This document shows positions 1-8,231 of a stretch of 64,000 nt of DNA, one piece after another. How positions within the stretch are numbered: the stretch's first letter is position 1; each line of letters begins with the position of its first letter. This DNA comes from Pseudomonadota bacterium (GTDB taxonomy: Bacteria > Pseudomonadota > Gammaproteobacteria > Steroidobacterales > Steroidobacteraceae). The position numbers were made by a program, and so were the translations under genes. A model generated the notes under the pieces. That model searched no databases. It had not been told where the DNA came from and saw nothing but the letters and a program-made list of their open reading frames with translations. The stretch covers positions 186,001 to 250,000 of the forward strand of contig JANXUT010000055.1 in assembly GCA_025356075.1 (NCBI GenBank), given 5' to 3'.

Positions 1-783
1 CGCCTCGCGCGGGAGACCAACGAGTACGCGGCCCGTCTCGCCGCTGAGCATCCCGGGCGATTCGGGCGGTTTGCATCGCTGCCGCTCCCCGATCTCGACG
101 CGGCGCTTGCGGAGCTCGCCCACGCCCTCGATGTGCTCGGCGCCGACGGCGTTGCGGTGTACACGAACGTCGGCGACCGCTGGCTCGGGGACGCTCTCTT
201 CGATCCGCTCTTCGCCGAGCTCAATCGTCGCCGCGCCGTCGTGTTCGTGCACCCGACGACGGCGAATTGCTGCCGTGGGCTCGTAGCCGGCATCCCCGAC
301 AACATCATCGAGTTCGGAACCGACACGACGCGCGCCATCGCAAGCCTCGTGTTCGGGGGCGCGACGACGCGCTTCCCGGACATCCGCTTCATCTTCTCGC
401 ACGGCGGGGGGACGATGCCGTACCTTATCGAACGGTTTCTCGGGGGCGCGAGCGCCGAGATCGTGCCGGGGATCCGCACGTCCGGCCAGCCCGGTCCCTA
501 CGTCCCGAAGGCGCCGCCGGCAGGCGCGCTTGCTGAGTTGAGGCGCCTCTACTTCGATACGGCTCAATGCGCGAATCCGGTGGCACTCGCGGCGCTTCGC
601 GCCGTCATTCCGACCTCGCAGATCCTCTACGGCACCGACTATTTCTATCGCGATGCGCACGGGTCATCCGAGGCGGTCCGGGGAGCTCGGGTGTTCAGCC
701 CGCGCGAGCTCGTGGCAGTGTCCTCGGGAAACGCACGCCGGCTGCTGCCCGCGCTCGCCGCGGAACGTCCACGTCTCAGGTAA
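1..783 (+). CDS. Amidohydrolase family 2 (ACMSD-like) protein, 5' end outside window
   Basis: The reading frame is open from base 1, so the N-terminus lies upstream of the window. The visible 260 residues match the C-terminal two thirds of amidohydrolase_2 (2-amino-3-carboxymuconate-6-semialdehyde decarboxylase-like) TIM-barrel hydrolases. Visible motifs are VFVHPT, the metal-site strand FIFSHGGG followed by PYLIERF, and LYGTDYFY, where the Asp is the usual last metal ligand. Family members are metal-dependent decarboxylases or hydrolases acting on aromatic or ring-cleavage acids. The metal-binding HxH near the N-terminus is not visible here. The substrate cannot be named. Downstream neighbours (SnoaL-like, LysR, FAH family) suggest an aromatic catabolic setting. 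Confidence 0.85.
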   Translation, partial: RLARETNEYAARLAAEHPGRFGRFASLPLPDLDAALAELAHALDVLGADGVAVYTNVGDRWLGDALFDPLFAELNRRRAVVFVHPTTANCCRGLVAGIPDNIIEFGTDTTRAIASLVFGGATTRFPDIRFIFSHGGGTMPYLIERFLGGASAEIVPGIRTSGQPGPYVPKAPPAGALAELRRLYFDTAQCANPVALAALRAVIPTSQILYGTDYFYRDAHGSSEAVRGARVFSPRELVAVSSGNARRLLPALAAERPRLR

Positions 784-940
784 ACGGAGCGCCCGTGAAC
801 ACAATCGCCTCTCGCCTGTCGAAAATGGTCCTCGCCGGTATCCCGATCGCCCGCAGCATCGCCGCGGCGCCGAGCCTCCGGCAGTGTCATCCGCCGCGGG
901 CAGGGCGGCCGCGGCGCGGCTCACCGAGAGTAACCGGCGC

Positions 941-1294
941 ATGGCCGAGCAGTTCGTCGATTCGTTCTACAGGCGCAAGAATGTCCGTGAGGCCTTCATG
1001 TCGTTCGTCGCGGTCGACTATCTACAGCACAATCCGACGATCGCCGACGGCCGCGAGGCGGCGATCGCGGCGCTCAAGCCGATGTTTTCCCGCCCCGGAG
1101 CGCAGTTCGACGTGAAGCGCATCCTCGTCGACGGCAATCTTGCCGCCGTGCACCTGCACGGTCGTCCCTCGGCGGATGCGCCTGGCGGGGCGGTCGTCGA
1201 TCTCTTCCGGCTCGAAGGCGGAAAGATCGTCGAGCACTGGGATGTGCTGCAGCCGATGCCCACGCACGCGGCGAACGCGCACCCGATGTTCTGA
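941..1294 (+). CDS. SnoaL-like / NTF2-fold protein, probably 5' frameshifted
   Basis: This encodes a small NTF2-fold protein of the SnoaL-like group, recognised by the spaced motifs YLQHNPTIADG, VDLFRLEGGKIVEHWDVLQP and a terminal NPMF-like ending (HPMF). Proteins of this type have a cone-shaped ligand pocket, and many are secreted. From ATG 941 it would be a 117-residue cytosolic protein. The same frame continues upstream without a convincing start. An overlapping frame beginning at GTG 795 reads as a plausible signal peptide (VNTIASRLSKMVLAG, then alanine-rich). A one-base loss near 860-870 would join the two. The feature is therefore either a short cytosolic form or a frameshifted gene. 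The family is clear and the start is not. Confidence 0.65.
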   Translation: MAEQFVDSFYRRKNVREAFMSFVAVDYLQHNPTIADGREAAIAALKPMFSRPGAQFDVKRILVDGNLAAVHLHGRPSADAPGGAVVDLFRLEGGKIVEHWDVLQPMPTHAANAHPMF

Positions 1295-1373
1295 TGCGCC
1301 GCGCATTCTCTCGGCCTTTAGTTCGTACACCGGCTCGCGGGGCAGGACCCCGCGGCCGGGCGGAGCTGCGCGC

Positions 1374-2438
1374 GTGCGCTTCAAGGGCCTAGACCTCAAT
1401 CTGCTGATCGCCCTCGATGCGCTGCTGACCGAGCGCAACGAGTCGGCGGCGGCGCGCAAGGTGTTCCTCAGTCAATCGGCGATGAGCGGCGCGCTCGCGC
1501 GGCTGCGCGAGCACTTCCAGGACGCGCTGCTCGTTCCGCTCGGCCGGCGGATGGTGCTGACGGCGGCGGCGGAGGGCCTCGCGGCGCCGCTGCACCAGCT
1601 GATGCTGCAGATCGAGGCGACCGTCGGCGCCGGCATGCGCTTCGATCCCGCCACTTCGCTCGGCTCCTTCGTCGTGCACGCGTCCGACTACATCACCGAA
1701 GTCGTGCTGACTCGCGTCGCCGAAGTCATCGCGCGCGAAGCGCCCGGCGTAATCCTCGAGATCGTGCCGCCGTTCGATGACCCGGCGGCGACCCTCGAGA
1801 CGGGCGACGTCGACCTCCTGATCACGCCGGAGGCCTACACCTCCCGCAGCCACCCCACGCACCTCCTCTACGAAGAGCAGCACGTCGTCGTCGGCTGGCG
1901 CGAGAACCCGCGCCTCGTGGGCGCGCTCACCACCGAGGCGTTCTTCGACATGGCGCACGTGGTCGTCCGGTTCCTGCACAGCCGCGCGCTCTCGTACGCG
2001 GAGTCGGAGATCGCCAAGGTCAATCGGCCGCGGCGCATCGAGCTCATCGCGCCTTCGTTCACTTCGGTGCCAAAGCTGCTCGTCGGGACGAAGCGGATCA
2101 GCGTCATGCATCGGCGGCTCGCCGACATCTACGCGCGCGCGCTGCCGCTCACCGTGCTGCCGTTGCCGTTGCCGTTCCCGATCCCGCCGCTGCGGGAAAT
2201 GATCCAGCACCACCACGTCCGGGCGACCGACGCGGGGGTGCAGTGGCTCACCGCCCTCATCCGAAGGCGGCGCTCGCGCAGCTCGCCCGCAACCTCGCGG
2301 TGGAATGGGGCCCTCCAATGGGCGCGCGAATGCGCTCGCGCCCGGACTCATCGCGACGAGCTGGGCGGAGGCGATCCTCCGCGACCCGGCGGCGACGGAG
2401 AGGCGCGTCGGACTCACGCCGCTTCGGCGCATCGGTGA
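1374..2438 (+). CDS. LysR-family transcriptional regulator (NodD-like), with aberrant C-terminal extension
   Basis: GTG 1374 gives VRFKGLDLNLLIALDALL, the typical start of NodD-like LysR regulators. A winged HTH follows (AAARKVFLSQSAMSGALARLR, about residues 25-45), then the ligand-binding domain. The normal end of such proteins corresponds to GVQWLTALI near base 2255. No stop occurs there: the frame runs on for about 60 residues through DNA that, read in another frame, is the tail of a short-chain dehydrogenase. The extension is arginine-rich and looks like non-coding frame. LysR proteins usually regulate adjacent catabolic genes in response to an aromatic or acid effector. Likely targets are the amidohydrolase, SnoaL-like protein and FAH-family hydrolase around it. 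Confidence 0.85.
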   Translation: MRFKGLDLNLLIALDALLTERNESAAARKVFLSQSAMSGALARLREHFQDALLVPLGRRMVLTAAAEGLAAPLHQLMLQIEATVGAGMRFDPATSLGSFVVHASDYITEVVLTRVAEVIAREAPGVILEIVPPFDDPAATLETGDVDLLITPEAYTSRSHPTHLLYEEQHVVVGWRENPRLVGALTTEAFFDMAHVVVRFLHSRALSYAESEIAKVNRPRRIELIAPSFTSVPKLLVGTKRISVMHRRLADIYARALPLTVLPLPLPFPIPPLREMIQHHHVRATDAGVQWLTALIRRRRSRSSPATSRWNGALQWARECARARTHRDELGGGDPPRPGGDGEARRTHAASAHR

Positions 2439-2550
2439 ACCGCGCGAGGCCGCGGCGGCGGCGCTGTTCCTGGCTTCGCCCGGCGGCGCTTTCATTACCG
2501 GCCAGACACTGGTTGTCGACGGCGGTACGGTGATCTCGGACGGCAACTGA
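2264..2550 (+). pseudogene. Short-chain dehydrogenase remnant (C-terminal third only)
   Basis: Frame 2 reads PKAALAQLARNLAVEWGP up to about base 2305. Frame 1 then continues with NGRANALAPGLIATSWAEAIL, later PLRRIGEPREAAAAALFLAS and GQTLVVDGG, ending at a TGA at 2550. These are the conserved segments of a classical SDR from just after the catalytic Tyr (the Lys of YxxxK survives in PKAAL) to the C-terminus. The Rossmann nucleotide-binding half and the catalytic Tyr are absent, and a frameshift lies near 2300. The 5' edge abuts the expected end of the LysR gene, consistent with a deletion that joined the two genes. It is not expected to be functional. Confidence 0.75.
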
Positions 2551-2578
2551 GGCCGGCGCAATCGCCGGAGCGAACACC

Positions 2579-3571
2579 ATGCGACTTGTCACTCTCAAGT
2601 CCGCAGCGCCCGACGGGCGTCTTGCGGTGCTTTCGGCCGATCACCGGCGGGCGCTCCCCGTCGATGACCTCTATCCGACGCTACAGGCCGCGCTCGATGA
2701 GTGGAACGTCGCGCTGTCGCGCCTCGGCAAGCGCGCCGCGCTTCTGTCGGGGGGGCGTTGCGAGGCGGCGGTGCCCTTCGAGGCGGGTGCGGCGGCTGCG
2801 CCGCTGCCGAGAAGCTACCAGTGGCTCGATGGATCGGCATTCCAGTCGCATGGCGACCTGATGGCGAAGGTTTTCCACATCGACAACCCGCAGTCCGACA
2901 GGCCGCTCATGTACCAGGGCATGTCGCACCAGTTCCTGTCGGGGACGGACGACGTCGAGTTGCCATCGGAGGCGGACGGGATCGATTTCGAGGGCGAGTT
3001 CGGCGTGATCACCGACGAGGTCCCGATGGGTGTCGGCGTCGCCGCAGCGGCCGCCCACATCAAGCTCCTCGTGCAGATCAACGACTGGTCGTTGCGCACG
3101 CTCGCACCAATCGAAATGAAGACCGGCTTCGGCTGGATCCAGGCAAAGCCGGCCTGTAGCGTCGCCCCCATAGCGGTGACCCCCGAGGAGCTCGGCGGGG
3201 GTTGGGCGAACGAACGGGTCGCGCTGCCGCTCAACGTGTGGTGGAACGGCGCGCGGTTCGGCGCCGCGAACGGGGCGGCGATGCGCTTTAGCTTCGCCGA
3301 GCTCATCGCGCACGCTGCGCGGTCGCGGCGGCTCTGCGCGGGGACCGTCATCGGCTCTGGTACGGTGTCGAACGACAACTTCCGCGACATCGGCTCGAGC
3401 TGCATCGCCGAACGGCGCGCGATTGAGCTGCTCGACGAGGGCGCGCCGCGTACGCAATACATGCGCTTCGGCGACACCGTCCGGATGGAGGCGAGTGGCG
3501 CGGACGGCAAGGCGCCGTTCGGCGTGATCGAGCAGCGCGTGGTCGCCCCGCGGCTCGCCGCGGTACGCTGA
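2579..3571 (+). CDS. Fumarylacetoacetate hydrolase (FAH) family protein
   Basis: A 330-residue protein with the two-part architecture of FAH-family hydrolases. The N-terminal segment starts MRLVTLKSAAPDGRLAVLS. The metal-binding FAH core has DGIDFEGEFGVITDEVP, where the acidic residues of DFEGEFG are the usual divalent-metal ligands. It continues with QINDWSLR and KPACSVAPIAVTPEELG, and GTVIGSGTVSNDNF near the C-terminus. The length and the N-terminal extension resemble the FAH-like enzymes of tyrosine or gentisate-type pathways more than the short 2-oxo-hept-3-ene-dioate hydratases. It would hydrolyse a C-C bond in a beta-diketone acid. It lies 28 bp after the SDR remnant, in the same direction as the regulator. 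Confidence 0.85.
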   Translation: MRLVTLKSAAPDGRLAVLSADHRRALPVDDLYPTLQAALDEWNVALSRLGKRAALLSGGRCEAAVPFEAGAAAAPLPRSYQWLDGSAFQSHGDLMAKVFHIDNPQSDRPLMYQGMSHQFLSGTDDVELPSEADGIDFEGEFGVITDEVPMGVGVAAAAAHIKLLVQINDWSLRTLAPIEMKTGFGWIQAKPACSVAPIAVTPEELGGGWANERVALPLNVWWNGARFGAANGAAMRFSFAELIAHAARSRRLCAGTVIGSGTVSNDNFRDIGSSCIAERRAIELLDEGAPRTQYMRFGDTVRMEASGADGKAPFGVIEQRVVAPRLAAVR

Positions 3572-3619
3572 GCGGGCCCTGTCGTCGCGCGGGGGGATTT
3601 CACCGAGACCACGGGCCGC

Positions 3620-3648
3620 TTGTGACGGATCGGTAAACTGCGTAGAAG
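3620..3648 (+). promoter_or_regulatory. Weak sigma70-like promoter candidate
   Basis: TTGTGA and TAGAAG are separated by 17 bp, about 90 bp upstream of the nucleoside symporter start and after the stop of the FAH-family gene. Each hexamer matches four of six consensus positions. The call is tentative and rests on spacing and position only. Confidence 0.25.
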
Positions 3649-3740
3649 CCGGTGTGTAGCCCGTTAAATTGCCGGGGACCGGGATGCGCGGCTTCGGGCG
3701 CCGGGTGTCGTCGGGGGCTCGGCGTGAGGAGGAGAGGGGG

Positions 3741-4955
3741 ATGACGCTTCCGATGAAGGCGCGGCTAAGCGCCATGATGTTCCTCGAGTACTTCATCTGG
3801 GGCGCGTGGTACGTGACGCTCGGCACGTGGCTGTCGATGTCACTCAAGTTCTCCGGTCAACAGATCGGGCTCGCTGCCGGCACCACCGCGGTCGGCGCGA
3901 TCGTCTCGCCGTTCCTGGCGGGACTGCTGGCCGACCGGTCATTTGCAACGCAGAAAGTGCTCTGCGCGCTTCACCTGCTTGGCGCGGTGCTCCTCTACCT
4001 CGCCTCGCAACAGACCTCATTCGGCGCGTTCTACGTGACGGTGCTCGCCTACTCGCTCTGCTACATGCCGACGCTGTCGCTGACCAATTCGCTCGCGATG
4101 CGGCAGATGCGGGACCCGCGCCTGGAATTCGGCGCGATCCGCCTACTCGGCACGGCTGGCTGGATCGTTGCCGGGATCCTCGTCGGCAGCCTTGGGCTCG
4201 AAGCGACCGGCGTGCCGATGCGCCTTGCCGCCGGCTGCTCGCTCGTCATGGGCCTCTATTGCCTGACGCTGCCGCCGACGCCGCCGCTCGCGCGCGCCGC
4301 CGGGCAATCATCGCCCGGCATGTTCTCGGCGGAGACGCGCAAGATCTTCCGCCGCCGGTCGGTCGCGATCTTCATGATCGCCTCGCTCCTCATCTGCATT
4401 CCGCTGCAGTTTTACTACGCATTCACGAACTTGTTCCTGAACGAAGTGGGTGTCGTGAACGCGGCGGGAAAGATGACCGGCGGGCAAATGTCCGAGCTAT
4501 TCTTCATGCTGCTGATCCCGTGGTTCTTCCGGCGGCTCGGCGTCAAGTACATGCTCGCTTTCGGCATGGCAGCCTGGGTGCTTCGATACGCGTTCTTTGC
4601 CTTCGGCAACTCCGGCGCGCTGATGGGGATGCTGTGGGCCGGAATCCTGCTGCACGGGATCTGCTACGACTTCTTCTTCGTGACCGGGCAGATCTACGTC
4701 GACCAGCAGGCGCCATCGGCGTTGCGAGCCGCGGCGCAGGGGCTCATCACGCTGATCACCTACGGCGTCGGCATGCTGGTCGGCTCGTATCTGTCGGGCT
4801 GGGTCGTGGATGCCTATGCCGTACGCTCCGCCGCGGGCGTCCTGTCGCACGAGTGGCAATCGATCTGGCTGATCGCAGCGGGCTGCGCCGCTGTCGTGCT
4901 TGGCGCGTTCATGCTCGCCTTCGGCGAGAAAGAAGCGGCGCATGAAGCTGGCTGA
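3741..4955 (+). CDS. Nucleoside:H+ symporter family MFS transporter (NupG/XapB-like)
   Basis: A 404-residue, 12-helix membrane protein of the NHS branch of the major facilitator superfamily. Diagnostic segments are LEYFIWGAWYVTLGTWLS at the start, FLAGLLADR in the loop after helix 2, and YMPTLSLTNSLAMRQM followed by FGAIRLLGTAGWI. These match the NupG family. ATG 3741 was chosen because a purine-rich Shine-Dalgarno (gaggaggagaggggg) directly precedes it and the protein then begins at the family's usual first helix. Its role is inner-membrane uptake of nucleosides or a related solute. Neighbouring genes do not show which. Confidence 0.85.
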   Translation: MTLPMKARLSAMMFLEYFIWGAWYVTLGTWLSMSLKFSGQQIGLAAGTTAVGAIVSPFLAGLLADRSFATQKVLCALHLLGAVLLYLASQQTSFGAFYVTVLAYSLCYMPTLSLTNSLAMRQMRDPRLEFGAIRLLGTAGWIVAGILVGSLGLEATGVPMRLAAGCSLVMGLYCLTLPPTPPLARAAGQSSPGMFSAETRKIFRRRSVAIFMIASLLICIPLQFYYAFTNLFLNEVGVVNAAGKMTGGQMSELFFMLLIPWFFRRLGVKYMLAFGMAAWVLRYAFFAFGNSGALMGMLWAGILLHGICYDFFFVTGQIYVDQQAPSALRAAAQGLITLITYGVGMLVGSYLSGWVVDAYAVRSAAGVLSHEWQSIWLIAAGCAAVVLGAFMLAFGEKEAAHEAG

Positions 4956-5251
4956 GGCCTCGGCGCTGCCTGCGGCTACGCCGCGGCCGCTCGAGACGGC
5001 CATGCGCCGCCACGTCCTGATGCGCCGGCTGCTCGGCGACGTCTGACGGGGCGGCCGTTGGCCGCCGCGCCGACGACCGGGCTCGCACTCGGGTGGCCGA
5101 GGCGGACCGGCGGCCGGTGCGGCCGCCCACGACGGTGGGGCGCGGTGGGCGTTCGTTCGGGTTTCGACCGGACGGAGTCCGTAGCAGGCTACTTGGCCGA
5201 TCGCGATGCCGCAAATGTCGCTAAGATCGCCTTCAGCCCCGGACACCCCGC
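4956..5251. other. Intergenic stretch, no supported gene
   Basis: Between the NupG-like and Bcr/CflA-like transporters are 296 bases of GC-rich sequence. Short frames exist here, but none has a convincing start or recognisable residues. Confidence 0.5.
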
Positions 5252-6490
5252 TTGACCCACGTACCTCCCCCGACTCGGGCTCGCCCCGATCTCTCCTTTT
5301 CCGAATTCGTCGCGATGATGGCTGCGCTGATGGCGCTGCACGCCTTCGGCATCGACGCGATGCTGCCGGCGCTGCCGGATATCGGGCGGGCGTTCGCAGT
5401 GCCGGATGGCAACGAACTCCAGTGGATCGTTACGATCTTCGTGATGGGGGCGGGCGCCGGCCAGCTCCTGTACGGCCCGCTGTCGGATCGCCTCGGGCGC
5501 AGGCCCGTCATCCTCGTCGGCCTCGCCCTCTACGTGGTCATGTCGCTCGTTGCCTCGGCGGCGCCGAGCCTCGGATCGCTCCTCGTCGTCCGGGCAGCCC
5601 AGGGCTTCGTCGTCGCGGCCTCCAACGTCATCACGCGTTCGATCGTTCGGGACCAGTACTCGGGCGCGAGGATGGCGCGCGTCATGTCGATGATCTTCAT
5701 CGTGTTCCTGTCGGTTCCCATCCTCGCGCCGAGCGTCGGACAGCTGCTCCTGCTCGTCGTCAGCTGGCGCGGGATCTTCGCGACGCTGGCGGTGCTGGGA
5801 GCGTGTGTCTTCACGTGGGTGGCGTTGCGACTGCCGGAGACGCTGCCGCCCGAGCGGCGCAGGCCCTTGAGCGCTGCGCACCTGTCGCAGGCCGCGTGGT
5901 TCGTCTTCACCGAGCCCACCTCGATCCTGTACACGCTCGCGATGACGGCGATGTTCGGCTCGCTCCTCGCCTACGTGAGCACGGTGCCGCAGATCTTCAC
6001 CGGCGCGTTTCACGCCCCGAAGCTGATGGCCGGCACGTTCGCGTTCTGCGCGAGTGCGATGGGTGTCGCCTCTTACTTCAATTCGCGCATCGTCGAGCGA
6101 GTCGGCATGCACCGCATCTCGCACATCGCGCTCGTGAGCTTCATCGGCATCACCGCGTGCCACTCGATCGTTGCCTACCAGGGGAGCGAGCCGCTCGTCG
6201 TGTTCGCGCTCTTTCAGGCGGCCACGATGGCGATGTTCGGCCTGGCGGTCTCGAACTTTGGCGCCATCGCGATGCAGCCGATGGGTGCGATCGCCGGCAG
6301 CGCCGCATCGCTGCAGGGCGTGATCTCGACGATCGGCGGCGCGGCGGTCGGATCGCTGATTGGCCAGCAATGGTCAGGGTCGGTCTTCTTCCTGCCGATG
6401 GGGGCACTTGTCTGTGGTATCGCGGCGCTCGGCTGCGTACTGATCGCCGAGAAGGCGCGGCTGTTTCGACGCATTGAAATGGGGGCGTGA
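5252..6490 (+). CDS. Bcr/CflA-type multidrug efflux MFS transporter
   Basis: A 412-residue protein with 12 predicted membrane helices. The signature of the drug:H+ antiporter-1 (Bcr/CflA) group is clear: FGIDAMLPALPDIGRAFAV in helix 1, GAGQLLYGPLSDRLGRRP as the A-motif, and RAAQGFVVAASNVITRSIVRD. The TTG at 5252 places MTHVPPPTRARPDLSFSEF before helix 1, and no in-frame ATG lies closer upstream. Family members export drugs, sulfonamides or small peptides using the proton gradient. It stands alone between two other transporters and no local regulator is apparent. Confidence 0.85.
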   Translation: MTHVPPPTRARPDLSFSEFVAMMAALMALHAFGIDAMLPALPDIGRAFAVPDGNELQWIVTIFVMGAGAGQLLYGPLSDRLGRRPVILVGLALYVVMSLVASAAPSLGSLLVVRAAQGFVVAASNVITRSIVRDQYSGARMARVMSMIFIVFLSVPILAPSVGQLLLLVVSWRGIFATLAVLGACVFTWVALRLPETLPPERRRPLSAAHLSQAAWFVFTEPTSILYTLAMTAMFGSLLAYVSTVPQIFTGAFHAPKLMAGTFAFCASAMGVASYFNSRIVERVGMHRISHIALVSFIGITACHSIVAYQGSEPLVVFALFQAATMAMFGLAVSNFGAIAMQPMGAIAGSAASLQGVISTIGGAAVGSLIGQQWSGSVFFLPMGALVCGIAALGCVLIAEKARLFRRIEMGA

Positions 6491-6964
6491 CGCTCCCGTG
6501 CGAATCTGCTCGTCCGACTACTTCTTCGCGCGGAACACTTTGATTCAAGGAGGATCCGAGAGTTTGCTGCTCGCCACTCAAACAGTTTGCATGAGTACCT
6601 ACCCGATACCGTTGGCCACCGCCAAGATTACTGCCGAAGGCGATGTGCGCAGAGGCATGGTTCCAGGCGAAGTTCGGCGCGAATTCCCCGCGTACGTAGC
6701 TCAGCTGCTCCCTGACTCGGGGTCGGTCGCCGACGTTCCGCGCACGGTCGGTCACGTCGGCTCCTTCACTGCGGTGCGTTACTATGCCCGCCGCGGAGAG
6801 TTGAGTCACTGATCCATTCGGCGCGGCGATTCGAGTGAAAATCGACGGGCGTGCGATGATCGTCGGCGCCGATGGCCGGCCATTGGGGACACCGATGCGG
6901 AGGCCGCCGATCCGACGCGATGTCCGGGACTCGGTGCGGCGGAGTCGAGGGGGAAGGAAGGAAC
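6491..6964. other. 474-base gap, visibly less GC-rich than flanks
   Basis: This interval between two MFS genes contains no recognised gene. The only candidate is a small open frame at 6564-6812, annotated separately. The string gtagctcagctg at 6696 resembles a tRNA D-arm, but no matching acceptor, anticodon or T arm surrounds it. Confidence 0.5.
6564..6812 (+). CDS. Possible small hypothetical protein (82 aa)
   Basis: A TTG at 6564 lies nine bases after the strong Shine-Dalgarno-like sequence aaggagga (6547-6554). It opens an 82-residue frame beginning LLLATQTVCMSTYPIPLA and ending RYYARRGELSH. No domain, signal peptide or membrane segment was recognised. The good ribosome-binding site is the only positive evidence. 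The composition is less GC-rich than neighbouring genes, so it could be recently acquired or simply non-coding. Confidence 0.25.
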   Translation: MLLATQTVCMSTYPIPLATAKITAEGDVRRGMVPGEVRREFPAYVAQLLPDSGSVADVPRTVGHVGSFTAVRYYARRGELSH

Positions 6965-8176
6965 ATGTCGAGCGCTGACGTTGTGACCACGCGGGCCCGT
7001 CGGGCGCTCGTCTTCTGTTTTCTCGTGGCGCTCTGCGAGGGCGTGGACCTGCAGGCGGCGGGAGTCGCGGCGGGCGGCATCGGTCGGGAGTTCCTGCCCA
7101 CAGCGGCCGAGAAGGGCCTGTTCTTCAGCGCGAGCACGCTGGGGCTCTTCTTGGGCGCGATCTTCGGCGGCTGGATCGCAGACGAGATCGGGCGGAAGAA
7201 AGTGCTGCTGGCCTCGATTGCGACCTTTGGCGTCTTCTCGATTCTGACGACCCTCGCGCCGACCATGCAGATACTCACTGGCGCGCGGCTTCTCACAGGC
7301 CTGGGCCTTGGCGGCGCGCTACCGAACCTGATCGCGGTCGCTGCGGAGACGAGCCCGCCTTCACGACGCAACGCCAGCATCGCGACGATGTACATCGGCA
7401 TGCCGCTCGGCGGGGCGATCGCGAGCCTGATCGTAATGCTCATCGACATATCGGACTAGCGGGCGGTGTTCCTCGCCGGCGGCATCGCGCCGCTCCTGAT
7501 TGCGCCATTGATGGCGCTGTTTATGCCGGCGCTACCGCGCGCGGAGATTGCCGGGCATGCGACACCACGGGGCGTCATGGCTGCGCTCCAGGAGATCTTC
7601 GGCGAAAGCCGCGCGGGCCGCACGCTTCTCCTGTGGGTGGCGTGCTTTCTCGCGCTCCTGACGCTCTACCTGCTGCTCAATTGGCTGCCGACGCTGCTCG
7701 AGGGACGCGGACTATCCAAGTCGCAGGCTGCCGGCGCACAGATCGCCTTCAACGTCGGGGGTGCGGCCTGCTCGGTGCTGGTCGGGAAGCTGCTTGACTC
7801 GCGCTTTCGCATCGGCGGCATCATTGGCGCATTCACGGCTGTACTGATCGCGCTCTTCGCGCTCGGCAACCTCACTCCACAGATCGAAGTCGTGCTGGCG
7901 CTGACGCTGCTGCTCGGCGGCGGCGTCATTGCCTCGCAGGGCATCCTCTACGGCATCGCCGCCGACTGCTACTCGGCTGCGCACCGGGGCGCGGGAGTCG
8001 GCGCCGCGATCGCGCTCGGTCGAATCGGATCAATCGCCGGGCCGTTGCTCGCTGCGGTGTTCATCGGCGCCGGGCGATCGCCGGGCCAGGTGCTGACAGG
8101 GATCCTGCCGATCGTTGTCGTGTGCGGTGTCGTGGTTACGGTGCTCGGCTGGGGCAGGCCCGTCCAGCGGGTCTAG
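6965..8176 (+). pseudogene. mhpT: MhpT-type aromatic acid MFS transporter interrupted by an in-frame amber codon
   Basis: The protein aligns by eye along its whole length with the 3-(3-hydroxyphenyl)propionate transporter MhpT. The start has CFLVALCEGVDLQAAGVAAGG, then GGWIADEIGRKK, TGLGLGGALPNLIA, LLNWLPTLLEGRGL and, near the end, AIALGRIGSIAGPLL. ATG 6965 follows ggggaaggaagg. After residue 164 the frame meets TAG at 7457-7459, between ISD and RAVFLAGGIAPLL. MhpT proteins carry Trp at this place (xWxxVFxxGG), so a TGG to TAG change explains the stop. Reading resumes in the same frame to 8176. Without suppression or resequencing, the product is a truncated and probably inactive six-helix fragment. 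Confidence 0.85.
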
Positions 8177-8231
8177 CCGACGTCGCGTCGGTCGACCGGG
8201 CTCCGACCAGTGCGCCTCGCGCCGATCACTG

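Noticed and set aside
4941-5045. 34-codon frame starting at the end of the NupG-like gene
   Set aside because: It overlaps the symporter stop, has no ribosome-binding site of its own and no recognisable residues.
6690-6725. tRNA-like string gtagctcagctg
   Set aside because: It resembles the D-arm of tRNAs, but no acceptor stem, anticodon arm or T arm can be folded around it.
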